NCBI GenBank assembly: GCA_900095095.1
Contig: FMBT01000605.1
Coordinates: 1 to 38,417, forward strand
Reading direction: 5' to 3'
Source: Fragilariopsis cylindrus CCMP1102
Lineage: Eukaryota; Bacillariophyta; Bacillariophyceae; Bacillariales; Bacillariaceae
Length of the DNA: 38,417 nucleotides
Shown: in pieces, positions 23,003 to 34,130 of the stretch
Position numbering within the stretch: position 1 is the stretch's first letter
Layout of the letters: the number at the start of each line of letters is the position of its first letter
Position numbers and translations under genes: made by a program
The notes under the pieces: model-generated
What the model saw: only the letters and a program-made list of their open reading frames with translations
The model's database searches: none
Told to the model about the DNA's origin: nothing

Positions 23003-24367
23003 GTTGAGATGATAACAATACGATGATTGATATTCTATTAATGAATGACAGTAAATAGTATTTTATGAATGGATGAACCTACAGTAGCTACAGCAGCTAG
23101 CTAGTGCAAAGCAAATTAAAGCGGAGAAAATTCTGAATTTTGTGCGCTGATGGACATTTTTTCTCTAATTTTGGTGGGTAAAACTGTCCCTCTAAGTAAT
23201 TAATTGTACGCAGTAAATTAACACTGTGAAAATTCCAAATTTTGTGCGCTGATGGACATTTTTCTTTAGTTTTGGTCGGTACCCTCTAAGTAATTAATAG
23301 TACTATAGATTAAGCAGTACGTGTCTGAAAAGTATACGAGGGGCTGTTCAATTTTGTATACTTTTCACTGAGTACAACCGAGTACTAATAAATTACAGTA
23401 GAACTAGTATAAGAAAGTACACATCAGTACACACTGGTACTTTTGAAAAGTATTCGTATCTGGTATACTTTCTCTAAAAACAAGTGAATCCCGTATACTT
23501 TTACGTAAGACTGTATGCTACAATAGCTAGATTTGTGAGTTACAGTACGTAAAGTGGTACTTTACCCGCCCTCATACTATTTCATGTACAGTGCCATCAT
23601 CGCATGTACTAGTAGTATGCCATTTTGTACAGTATGTTCATCCAATCTCCCCATCACCTTCGCTTGCTTTTCCGTTTGAAAGGAAAATGCCTAGTTCGTG
23701 CCAAATTTTTCGATCTTTTGTTTTTTGCATCCAATATCGGAGACGAAGAAAGCGCTAAACCATAAGTAGTGTTGAAAAACTAGCATTCCACGTCGTCTTT
23801 TTTTTAATGACATGTCAATATGGACAATGTCGCGCCAACTGTGAAACCAAACTATGACAGGAGTGTGATACAGTAAGATATTTTGAATCGATTTGGCCTT
23901 ACTGTACAGCACACCTTCCGATATCCGTTCAAACATTTTATAATCGACGTTCATGAACATTCCTAACTTGCGTGATCTATTTTTAATGAAATTAAGTACA
24001 CAACGTAAGATACATGTTTTCAATAAATTGGTCGCGAAATGTCATATTAAAAACCTGCTACGCGCGTTATACGCCCTTACTAGATATTATTGGCGCTCAA
24101 AAAGTACTATGATGTGTTGTCACATAAAATTAAGTATGTGGAAACGGAAGCATGATAGATAAGCAGGAAGTGTTTAGAAGTAAAGATCGAAATACTGTAT
24201 TTTTCACTTTCGCCGTTGTTCGCTTCACATGCATTTCTCGGCTCATGAATTTCACAAAAGTAAAATTACGCGTATTTTTTAAAGTTACTGTAACTTCTTC
24301 TTCGAAAGCAATAGGAAGGAACGACCGACAAAACCAAAGGTCAATAAAAAGTAAAACGGAGCAAACA
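23003..24367. other. Divergent intergenic region, recombinase to haloperoxidase
   Basis: Upstream of both neighbouring genes. It contains a 102-base tandem duplication at about 23123-23310 and a cluster of GTATAC boxes at 23328-23502. A 110-codon minus-strand frame at 23691-24023 has no recognised domain. No gene is called. Confidence 0.5.
23123..23310. repeat. 102-base tandem duplication upstream of the recombinase
   Basis: Two copies share aattttgtgcgctgatggac and ctctaagtaattaat. The shared tgtgcgctga is at 23141 and 23243. It lies about 120 bases 5' of the recombinase start and may hold promoter or recombinase-binding sequence. Confidence 0.8.
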
Positions 24368-26372
24368 ATGACGTCTTCTTCATCTTCATCCTCTGCTACT
24401 TTTATGACAAAAAAATGCATTGGAATTATTGTTGCAACAACAGCAGTAGTAGCATGCATTGCTTTATTTTCTACTTCTTCATCATCCAATCATGAACAAG
24501 ATGTTACCAGTAGTAGTTATCTTCAACAAAGCATACGTAAACTTCAAAAACGTACAAATAGAATTGCACCAAATTTACCATTAGTTATTGTACGATTAGA
24601 TGGATATGATGATGATCTTTATGATGACGATCAATATTGGAGTCCAAATCATGGTGGGCATTATTTTAATAAAGATGATGATTATACGTATAGTTATACA
24701 CCGGTTGATACAACAAAAATAACACCAACAAAAGGTGGATATGGTGGAAGACAGGGTCGTTCATTATCAGAAATACGGTTTAATAAAATACCACCAATTA
24801 TTGATGGATATGGTAATACAAATGCATGGAGATACACGCCAAGTCGTGATTATATAAAAGGTGTACATTCATCTGTATTCCCTTTAATGGCATCTGATTA
24901 TCCATTGGTAGCAGGATCTGATAAAGTAACAGTAATAGTACGTGAAACTATGGCAGATTCTGTTGTATTGCCAGGTGATTATCAACTACATGGTGATACT
25001 AGACCATCAAGTTATTGGTTAGAACATGCTTACAACACTCCTGTATATCCTGGTAATCCATTATATTGGGATGAATTGCGTCATGTTGTTCAAGTGCAAA
25101 TTGCAAGAAGAAATGGTGATTCACCATCTAGTTTAAATCATTGGCCTGGTACGTATGTATATTCGTTTCGTTTTTTCAAAAAAGAAGTGTTGTGTTGTGT
25201 GTTCGTTCTGAGGGGATGAAATAAAATGAACGATTCGATTCGATTCGATTCGATTCGATTCGATTCGATTCGATTCGATTCGATTCGATTCGATTCGATT
25301 TGATTCCATTCCATTCCATTCCATTCCATTCCATTCCTCTTTCTTTTTCATTCGTACCTCTCACCTCATTCTCTACTCTACTCTACTCTCTCTCTCTCTC
25401 TCTCTCTAACTCACTCATTCATCTTTCTATAACATCAACCAATCTATAACCTTAATAACAAATACAGCAACATGGGAAGAAATGTCATCACTAACAGATA
25501 TTGCAAATGCTGTAAAAGGTGAATATCCTGGATATCATCAAGCAACTATTATTGAACAAATGTTTAAAGATGGTATAGAAATGCATCGTGATATGAGTCC
25601 ATTTAGAAGTGCAGTTGATTTTGTTGGTACAGAAGTTAGAATGGCATCAATTAATATATGGTCAGTAGAAGAAGTTGCTGCTATTGATTTTATGTTAAAA
25701 TGGAATGTTGGTATGCCACGTCCAGAAGAGGTGGTTTGGTTAATTGCTAATGGTGGTTTTACAACAGAAAATGATGACATACCAGCTGATATTGTTACAC
25801 TTATTAAAAGTATGAATCTATCACATGCTGCAGAATTTACTGCATATGAAGATGGTTCACCAATGCATCCCTCGTATCCTGCAATGCATTCTGCAGGATC
25901 AACATGTAGTTATTGGATACCAGCAATATGTAAAATAACACCTGATCAATATTGTGAAGCATTACGTGTTGATTATGCAACATCATATGCTCGAACTGTT
26001 GCAGGTGTACATTATCAAATGGTAAGTTTTGTAATGTTTGTGTTCGTTTACGACGTTCTTAGCCTTATATTTACTCCGCGCACACGTCAACTTCTGTTCT
26101 CACACACACGTTTTTCTTCCTTTCTTTTTCATTCATTCATTCATTTTTGCCATTAGGATAATATTGCTGGATTAAATATTGGACAACGTATCATACGTGA
26201 AAATTTTCCTAGTATGATGGAAGAAAAGTATGGTTATAAAGCTAATATGTTACGAACAAAAATGGAAGCATTATCATTTGATTGGAATACATTTGATTCT
26301 GATGCATGTACCATTGATGGTGTATCTGCTTCTGATTTCTTAGAAAATGCATACAGTGCTGATTATGATTAA
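24368..26372 (+). CDS. Vanadium-dependent haloperoxidase / PAP2-superfamily protein, 3 exons
   Basis: Exons 24368-25148, 25468-26021 and 26157-26372 join in frame to 516 residues. The vanadate-site pattern of this family is present with correct spacing: KWNVGMPRPE gives K338 and R345, HPSYPAMHSA gives H401, and RTVAGVHYQMDN gives R436 and H442. These align with K353, R360, H404, R490 and H496 of the fungal chloroperoxidase. The two residues before H401 are Ala and Met where Ser and Gly are usual, so the activity (haloperoxidase or phosphatase) is uncertain. Residues about 16-33 form a hydrophobic segment that could be a signal peptide or anchor, suggesting secretion or a membrane location. 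The start at 24368 has A at -3 and lies just before this segment; the frame is open further upstream without good support. Intron 1 carries a long pentanucleotide array. Confidence 0.88.
25231..25335. repeat. CGATT and CCATT pentanucleotide arrays in intron 1
   Basis: Fourteen CGATT units (25231-25300), one TGATT, then six CCATT units (25306-25335), within the first intron of the haloperoxidase gene. Confidence 0.95.
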
Positions 26373-27849
26373 TAAGAAGAATTCAGCAATTCAGAATTCG
26401 ACACCTACTAACAGTACTTTACGTTTCATCATACACAACAGACAAACAAGTTAAACTCATTCTTTTATTCATTTCAGGAAGAAGAAGCACAACAACAACA
26501 AACAAACAAACAAACGCCACTAAACAAACGGATTGAACGATATCGGTTGCTCTCTAGCTGTCAACAAGAAGAAAAAAAAATCAATCAAGTTCTGTCTTGG
26601 TTATGTACCACTACTACTACTTACTTACTATCTATTACCTTCACATCATCGCACACGTATTTCGCACACGTCGTACGCACTCGCCGTACGCACTCGCAGT
26701 ACACACCCACAGTATTACGGACACAACACACACACACACACACACGCAAAGTTAGACACAAAATATATCGTTTATTTTGTCTTTCCTTCCCTTCTAAAGT
26801 CACAATTTTACTGCATAAGATAAAATAGTACTGCTGCTACTATTCAGCGAACTATTGATTAATGGGAAGGAAAAGAATACGATACGAAACACATCCAAAA
26901 AATTAAACCTACACACCTATATTGCACAATAAGAATTCATTATTTATACTTAGTCCTACATATGATTTACTACCATTGTTAGCTTACTGTAGGGCTGCTG
27001 TACCGTATTTGATTCATAAGTTACCGTCCGTTACCTATTCTTTCTTCTTCTTTCTTCTGTTGTTACCACTACTGTATAAATATGACGAGATGAATGATTA
27101 GCACAGTACTGTACTGTAGTTAGATTGAGAATAAAATATTATAATATGTAGAATTCATCACAGCACCTACTTCTGAAAACGTGTCACGCGTAGTTTCCTA
27201 CCCCCAAACCACGAACATAGATACTGTATCTACTACATTGATGATACTTACATGGAAATGACCCCTTAATCTTTATAGCAACACCACAACGAACGGAGTC
27301 TAAAGTCTGCTAAATTAGCATTCTCATTAAATCATTGCTCGTTTTGGTTCATTTCGCTTTTCTTGTTCAAGTGTTACCGTACAGAAACTAAACGGATTTT
27401 CAGCAGGAAGAAGAAGAAGCAAGGTAAGCAAATAGGAGGGTGTGTGGGTTAGAATACCTGTATGGCATGACAGGCATGACATGCATTGGCGGCAATTTTT
27501 GTAGTTTTTAATTTTTCTTTCTAAAAGTTGAACCATCGCCTTTTGTCTTCTTTTTTCTGATTTCAAAAATCATCTGTGTTTCTGATTTGTGTTTGTGCAG
27601 TAAAGTTTGCAAAAGACAAACTACGATAAAGATATTACACCCGACCGACCGTTCGTTCGTCCCGCTGTGTGTACTGGAGGAATAGAGAGAAAGAAAGAGA
27701 GAGAGAGAGAGAGAGAAGGAAATTATTAATTGTAATTGTAATTTGAATCGGAATCGAAATTGAATCAGAGATCAGAAATCAGATTCCTTTGTCCTCTTTC
27801 CTTTCTTTCTTTTCTTTTCTTTTTCAATACAAGTATTACTTATGCAATT
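26373..27849. other. Intergenic region
   Basis: Between the haloperoxidase stop and the composite gene. It contains short CA runs near 26729, alternating cgcac/tacgcac repeats near 26650-26710, and a GA run at about 27690-27716. No gene is supported. The last 200 bases are probably promoter and leader. An out-of-frame ATG at 27842 lies 8 bases before the chosen start. Confidence 0.5.
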
Positions 27850-28542
27850 ATGGATCTATTTTTAGAATCATGCGTTATATTAGGATTAGTCAAAGACGAA
27901 GGGGGAACGGAAACAACAAAAACAAAACCAAAAACCAAAAAAGATATAGATAAATTTATTTTAACAGAAGCTAAACTAAAAGAATCTTTTGAAAGAGTAG
28001 CAACATCGTATCATCCTGAACATCCAATGTTTCATCAACATAATAATAATTCAGTAGAAACTGTGTTTAGAAGAATATTATCCTCCAATCACTATTTACA
28101 TACATGTTTACGACATGGATTAGATACAAATCAAAAAGCAAGTGTATATGCAGAAGAAAATCAAAGATTTTTTAATCATAGATGTTTTTGGGATTCAAGA
28201 GTTGATGACGATAAATTTTTTATCGTAGGTATGACATTATTCGCAACAACATTAAAATCAATTGGATTGGAAAAAAATGATGAAATTAAATCATACATAG
28301 AAAAATTCTGTAGTCAAGATGATAGAGATCGGGCAGAGAAAATATTGATGAGAGATGATGCAGAATGGGTAAAGCAGAAGAAAAGAATTACTGCTAAAGC
28401 AACCGAGCAGGCTCTTTATGTATATATTGAAGCAGGAAATCTCGTCCCTTTAGAAGTTAGCGACAACGATAACGATGGTGCTGGCGCTGACAATAATATT
28501 GAAACGGGGGAAGTTACAGAGAATAATAATAACAACAATAAC

Positions 28543-28573
<31 letters not shown>

Positions 28574-29709
28574 CAACCGCCGCAGCCACCACCACCACGA
28601 CGACCGCCAAAACTGGTAACCCAAAAAAGAGAAGTAAGAGAATCAATGGGGGTAGCAAGAACTCCGATTCGAAATGGGGAAACGACGACGATGACGATGA
28701 ATTACCACCTCCTTTAATTTTTCGCAACGACAGTGAACAACGTAAGAATGGTGGAATATCATCAGCAATTTGCGAAACGAAGAAATCAAGTAGAACAATA
28801 GATACAGTAAATGGGGAGGGAAAATTCGACGACGACGATAGATTTAAAAAGCGAATCGGAGTAAAAGTACTTGTGCACGGGCTTATCGGTCGGTCAGATC
28901 TGAATGGATCGATTGGGACTTTTATGGGCCGATCACCGAAGACAGAACGAAAAAATGATGAAGTCCGATACAAGATCAAGGTCACGGTCACGAAGGAGAC
29001 AAAATTACTGATTTCATGTCCGAATCAAATATTTCTGCTCAAGAAAGACAACTTTCATTTCGACGATGCCGAGATCACTGACGTTAGTAGTGACTTATTC
29101 ACACATCTATATATGAAGGACCTTACAATCCTCGAGCTAGAACAATACCAACAACGCGCCCAAGCAGGAAATCAAAATGGTATCACGACGCCTACCGTAC
29201 ATGTACAAGAAGCGCCCGTTAGGGGCAGTAAAGGGAAGAAGAAAAATATTGAAGATCCTGGTGGCATCACGACGCGTATCATACATGAACCAATCAAACA
29301 AAAACAACCCGAAGGACCTCGCATGATCGCTGCAACTTTTAAATGCCCGAAGAACAAAACTCCCGGTGACGTAATCGAGGTTATTAATCCGCATCAATTA
29401 GGCCAAAAAATAAAGGTCACAATCCCAAAAGGAACGAAACCTAAAAAGCAGTTCAGGGTTTTAGTCCCACTACCCAGAAAGAAGATAGAGATCCTTCATC
29501 GTGCTGCATTTGTACAAGGCGTTACCGAAGAAAGAAGAGGACACCCATAAGATTCGTGCTCCACTACGAGTCTGTGACCATTTGTGTTGCAACAGTTGTC
29601 ACGCATTGATTGAAGGCAAAATTTGTCCAAAGTGTTCAATTCCTGTGCCAAAACATGATACATTTAAACTACTTCCCTTCGTTCAGCAACTTGACAATTC
29701 GGAATCAAT
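27850..29709 (+). CDS. Composite gene, part 1: J-like, SH3-like, PGD-motif and RING segments
   Basis: The first ATG of a 5.5-kb composite coding region (27850-33384, about 1,790 codons once the intron is removed). The N-terminus (28000-28110) resembles a J domain with HPE in place of HPD. A poly-N/S/T linker follows. An SH3-like segment lies at about 28850-29070 (VLVHGLIGRSDLNGS, LLKKDNFHF), then a segment with PGDVIEVINP and VTIPKGTKPKKQFRVLVP (29320-29470). The frame then changes near 29466, in a CCC run, to reach PSSCCICT, and again near 29515 to reach ALPKKEEDTHK and the rest of a RING finger: CDHLCCNSCHALIEGKICPK. The exon ends at 29709 before gtaagttttt. Codon use is AT-biased up to about 28430 and mixed afterwards. 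The RING suggests a ubiquitin ligase; the frame changes look like one-base homopolymer deletions. Confidence 0.7.
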
Positions 29710-29877
29710 GTAAGTTTTTCCTCTTTGCCTTTTCCTGTTTCGAACTCCATGAAAATATTTGTTATTAATTTAACGGTATGTATTTTTCTACTCTAGTCCT
29801 ACTATTCTGGCTAACACTGTTATTTAATGGATTTTCTTTCTGTTGTTGTTGTTGTTGTTGTTGTTCTATTGTTACAG
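29710..29877 (+). other. Intron of the composite gene
   Basis: Donor gtaagttttt, acceptor gttacag after a TTG-rich tract, 168 bases. It joins SES to IEAMLDEYF in frame. Confidence 0.7.
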
Positions 29878-31856
29878 TATTGAAGCGATGCTAGACGAAT
29901 ACTTTGTATATAAAGAAAGTCTAAGAGATATAAAAGACAGAACATCAAAGAGGCATTGGAGGAAGCTTCCGAGAAAACTCTCAAGGCCGTTGACAAACAC
30001 TATCGACGAGCAAGTCTCAAGGTCCATCCCGATCGTTTCGGTGACAAATTCCGTGACGAATTCGAGTGTTTGACTAAAGCACGCAATATTTTGCGAGATG
30101 AACTTTACGTAGATCATACCTTGACGAGATGATTGTATTTCTTGTAAGGCCAGTCCCGGATTGATTCCACAGTCTCATTCTCTTTGGGTTGAAATAATGA
30201 TCCCGACAAGAAGGAGCAATCTCGTCCCGAAACCAAGAAGCCAGAAGCTGGAAAGAAGAAGGTCACACTAAGAATTGACGGTGGATTGGTGAATTCAAAA
30301 CCTAAGAGGCCCATTGTAAATATTCGAGGACGTAATAATGTTTCCGTCTTCATGCCTATAGTCGATCGTTATCAGTTTCAAAAATATGCACAGAAGGTTG
30401 TTGTATATGGTAGTTGCGGAAATCTGAGCGAAGCAGAAATAGTTTTGAAAGAAATATCTATTGATAATGATCCTACTGCAGAATTCACTACTGACGATGG
30501 CGGAATTAGCACAACGGTCGAACTCTCCGAGGAGGGTGTTTGGGATTTGTATTGGAATTTAATTATTAGCTTCGACGATGGTGTGAATCTAAGAGAGACC
30601 CCCAAATCTGATGAATCTCGAGTCGACTTAAGTAACGGAGAGCAGCAAGCTATGATGGCAGAGAAAGATGGTCTTATCGTCTTGGCTCATCGTCGTCGCC
30701 TGTTGCTAAAGAATATCATGAAGTCACAGATGCCTACCGAAAGACACCAGATAGAAGAACGGTGCAATGAGCTGCATCACCTGATTGTGAAGGCCATATA
30801 TATCAAGAAAAAGCTTGAAGAAATTGTCAAGATCGCGAAGGAAAAATCCTGTCCATCCCTTGATGGACTTGCAACCGCCATTAGAGATGCACAAATTGAT
30901 AAGGAAACTATCGAAGGTTCTATGGTGAAGTACGAAAAACGAGATGTTAGAAAAGAGTTTCGTCGTTTTCTCGCTACACAACTTGAACGTGGTATGGGCG
31001 AGGATTTGATCTCTGCTATTACTCGTGAAGACCTTTCGAATAGAGGAGGTGATGCAAACCGATTATTTCAACTCCTAATCGAAGGCAAGAAGGCGAGCTC
31101 TCTCGCATTCAACGAAACAGTCCTAGCAGCAGCCTTTGGTCGAGATGATCTTTTCACGCCAAAACAGAGAGAAACATTGCGTGATAAAATTACGGCGATT
31201 TCCGATGCTTCCACCAAAGAATTGGAGCTCGTAATTGCAGAGGAAGTAAAGAATAAAAAGGAATATATCGAACGCAGTCTGATGGAGGAAAAAGTCAAGG
31301 CATTGGGATTCGGACGCGGTCAGCACGTTATTATTCACGATCTCAATTCGCGTGCAGACCTCAATGGATCTACTGGATTCTACATGGGACTTGGAGAAGG
31401 CGATCGATATATTATAAAATTGACTACGGGTCGAGAGGTCTCTCTAAAGAAAGAAAATTTCAGTGTCTGGGACGAATCGAATTTGCATACATTTGCATTG
31501 CACACATCACTAGCACCACCAATATTTCCACTTATACCTGCGCCTAAACCAGCATCTGTGAAGGCACCTCTACCTAAATCAGTACCAGTAGAAGCGCATG
31601 CATCCTCAGCTGTAGCCATTATCGATGTCGATGCCGCTATTGCTAACTTGTCGAATTCAAGAAGCAATATGCAATCCGCACGACCTACGAGGAAGGATTC
31701 TCCTGTGATCGAAAAGTGGTCTAGCCATGACGTCCACGAGAAGATCTGTCGCATTTGTTTGGAAGAAACTCGATTAGAATTACTGATTTCTCCTTGTGAT
31801 TGTAAGGGAAGTGGTCGTTGGGTGCATTGGCATTGTCTCAACGAATGGCGGACCAA
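29878..31856 (+). CDS. Composite gene, part 2: J domain, SH3-like and RING-CH segments
   Basis: Starts with IEAMLDEYFVYKESLRDIK, then needs one extra A in the AAAA run near 29935 to enter a clear J domain (KHYRRASLKVHPDRFGDKF, with the HPD that contacts Hsp70). Two further frame changes, near 30120-30130 and 30190, lead into a frame open from 30193 to 31917. That frame has a helical middle region rich in charged residues, a second SH3-like segment at about 31300-31480 (IIHDLNSRADLNGSTGFYMG) related to the one in part 1, a Pro/Ala linker, and the first half of a RING-CH finger (ICRICLEE, SPCDCKGSG, VHWHCLNEWR). RING-CH fingers are E3 ubiquitin ligase domains. The frame breaks in an AAAAA run near 31856, and the finger continues in part 3. 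Confidence 0.7.
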
Positions 31857-32871
31857 AAATGGGGAATTAAAACGTGTGGGGAATGTCTCGTTGAATACTA
31901 TGTCGATCCTCAGGTGACTGCTGCGGTAAAGCTGCTACAACAACAACTGTGGCAAAAGCATCAGCCGTTACCACCAAAACAGAAACTAAAAACCAAGTTG
32001 TACATCATCAGTATAGCAACAAGTGGTTCTACCTCTTCGTCCTTCCCCTCGAAGAATGCCCACTCGACAATGATTATGGTGCCTGTTACACGAAAAAACG
32101 GCGATGTTATCATGAGATAAATTGTATCCATTTGCGCCGCTCTCCGGATCTATGCGGTTTTTTCATACCGAGGAAGAAATTCTATTTCACCATCCGAATT
32201 ATCGTGACCAAATCCCGTGTGACAAGAAACCAGCAAAAACGTTCAAACAAACTTTTACACGAGAAACTCATTCATACGCCAAAGCAATAAACAACAACGA
32301 TTCATTAACACGAAGACAGAAAAAACTGCTTCGGAATCGTCATCTGTTCTTCCTAATTCTCAGGAATTATTCATTGAATCTACGTGTGTGGGACTTGTTC
32401 TTGGGAAAAACCACAGAATTTAGTCCGAATTATGAGTGATACGGGTTCTAAAATCAAAATATTGAAAAATAATACAAACGGATCGATTTTGCTCAAAGTT
32501 TCTGGTACAACGTCGCAATCAGTTGATGCGGCTATCAAGTTGATGCGCACTGCTTCATATCACGGTAAGAATCATCTAAAAACCTGCTCCGGTACCTGCA
32601 ACTTCGTTTGCAGCATGGGAATCACCAACATTGTTCGCTTCCAATAACAATAACTCCACGAGCTAATTCGAGAATGACCGACGGTATTAATGACAGACAG
32701 CCAATATAAAACCAACACAACATCAATCAACAACAATAATACTTCTTCATATCAGGCGGTGATGGCGACTGAAGATTCAACGAGCATTTTGAGTGGCTTA
32801 ACGGGTGAAGGAGATTATTCTTTCTTGGACAAGAATGTTGCGTTTGGGGGACGACCAATGGTTGCAATGTA
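31857..32871 (+). CDS. Composite gene, part 3: RING-CH end, Cys/His segment, KH domain
   Basis: The RING-CH finger finishes as WGIKTCGECLVEYYVDPQ in the frame next to part 2. Coding then passes through several frames: a Thr/Lys linker, WFYLFVLPLEECPLDNDYG and CYHEINC, then SMRFFHTEEEILFHHPNY, then SQELFIESTCVGLVLGK, which begins a KH domain that continues as RIMSDTGSKIKILKN and KVSGTTSQSVDAAIKLM (32430-32550). KH domains bind single-stranded nucleic acid. Pro/Ala/Asn linkers follow. The likely break sites are in or beside short homopolymers (near 31925, 32128, 32320, 32416, 32580). Each piece reads as protein without internal stops, so the region is coding or was until very recently. Confidence 0.6.
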
Positions 32872-33384
32872 ATGACTTCCATATTACCTCCTATATCTTC
32901 GTTATTACCATCGCAGCAGCTACAACCACCACCTTTTAAGCCGATTGTATCTCAAGTTATATCAGAAGGAACAGGATCGGTATCTAGATCAGCAATATCC
33001 TCTTCCTTCTTTTCGACGCAACAATTGATTCAACCACAGCAATCTGTAGAAGTACCAACACCACCAGCGGTACCCGTAGCACAAACACCCCCACCATTGA
33101 CAGTGGCAGCGGCAGCGGTGTCACCAATCGAAAGTAATATTAGTAATAATAATAATAATGACGATCTTGCTTTTACGGAATTTTTAGTATCCAAAAATGA
33201 TTGCTTCAAGGTATCACCAGAAATTTTTCATTCATGGTTAGTATCACAAGATATTGTATCAATGGATGATTTGATTGATGCATGTGAAGATGATGAATTT
33301 GTTTCAGAAGAGATGCGTAACGGGGGCTTGAAGGCATTTAAAAAGAAAGGATTCATCAAAGCAGTTTCGACTTACAATCCATAA
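32872..33384 (+). CDS. Composite gene, part 4: Pro/Gln linker and SAM-like C-terminus
   Basis: An open frame of 170 codons that follows part 3 after one more frame change near 32870. The first 100 residues are Ser/Pro/Gln-rich. The last 65 (FLVSKNDCFKVSPEIFHSWL, VSMDDLIDACEDDEF, GLKAFKKKGFIKAV) have the pattern of a SAM-like helical bundle, usually a protein-interaction module. It may instead be a separate short gene starting at the ATG at 32872, but the frame just upstream (AVMATEDSTSILSG onward) also reads as coding and runs directly into it. Confidence 0.55.
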   Translation: MTSILPPISSLLPSQQLQPPPFKPIVSQVISEGTGSVSRSAISSSFFSTQQLIQPQQSVEVPTPPAVPVAQTPPPLTVAAAAVSPIESNISNNNNNDDLAFTEFLVSKNDCFKVSPEIFHSWLVSQDIVSMDDLIDACEDDEFVSEEMRNGGLKAFKKKGFIKAVSTYNP

Positions 33385-34130
33385 ATAGTAGAAAGTGAAG
33401 CAGAAAGCTGTCCGTCCCGTCCATCCGCTCCTGCCTGCCTGCCTGGTACGTGAATCGATATGCTTTGTGTAGTAAACACTGTCTGGGAGTTTTTACTAAT
33501 ATGTACATATACCTACTGAAAACTGTAATGGGGGAACTACATGGGGATGATTAATAGTAATAAAAAATATACTGTATGTATACGCGAATACGGTTAACAA
33601 GAAATAAATAAAACTGAAGTAACATCATCTGTTTTTTAAACTTTAAATCATAAATATTACTTCCGTATGTATATTATTTACTACAATTTTATTCAAATAC
33701 TTGTAGCTAAAAAGTAATGGTAATAGAGTCGGTTTGACGTGATGATGATGCTTGTTCTTTTAATTTTACATCGTATAGGTGAGTGAGGGGGGGGGTGTTG
33801 TGATTTTGGGGTGGTGGCGATTGATTTGATTTTGATTTGATTATTCATCAATTTTTGTGTGTGTGAGTGTGTTTTGTTGCGCTATCATTATGTTACATAC
33901 ATTATTTATCGTCGAGTTGAATTGAGTTGTGGACTTATTGTAGTTTGTTATTTTGCTGTTGTGGAAAAGTCGAATGGAAGAAAGAAACGAACGATCATGC
34001 CTGTGTTTCCCCCGATATTGGATGGACTGATGAATAGATGATTGGATGGATGGATGAATAGATCGTAATTTAACTTTTCTTCTTTAATTTTTAATCCGAC
34101 GCTTCCATATCTATAAGAATTTTCCTTTGT
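33385..34130. other. Convergent intergenic region
   Basis: Lies between the 3' ends of the composite gene (+) and the thioredoxin gene (-). AT-rich, with a short G run near 33787 and gatttgattt repeats near 33820-33845. No gene is seen. Confidence 0.6.

Larger units (their letters stand above)
19689..23502 (-). mobile_element. Putative Crypton-type DNA transposon
   Basis: Bounds are proposed from the outermost AAAAGTATAC boxes: direct copies at 19689-19698 and 19700-19709 on the left, and on the right one direct copy at 23328-23337 with inverted copies at 23356-23365 and 23493-23502 plus a shorter one at 23463-23470. Between them lies one intact recombinase gene, with tandem repeats on each side. 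Cryptons lack long terminal inverted repeats and typically carry a single intact recombinase gene, which fits. True ends and any target duplication could not be fixed by eye, so the limits may be off by a few hundred bases. Confidence 0.55.

Noticed and set aside
23691-24023. 110-codon minus-strand frame upstream of the haloperoxidase gene
   Set aside because: It begins with ATG and has some aromatic and basic residues loosely like the recombinase, but I could not align it convincingly to anything.
32565-32759. Possible intron in the composite gene (gtaaga to atatcag)
   Set aside because: Joining these sites puts a stop a few codons later, and the intervening DNA reads as Pro/Ala/Asn-rich coding sequence in shifting frames.
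27850-33384. Calling the composite locus a plain pseudogene
   Set aside because: No in-frame nonsense mutations were seen within the conserved segments; the interruptions I could place are mostly one-base length changes in homopolymers, better explained by sequence error.
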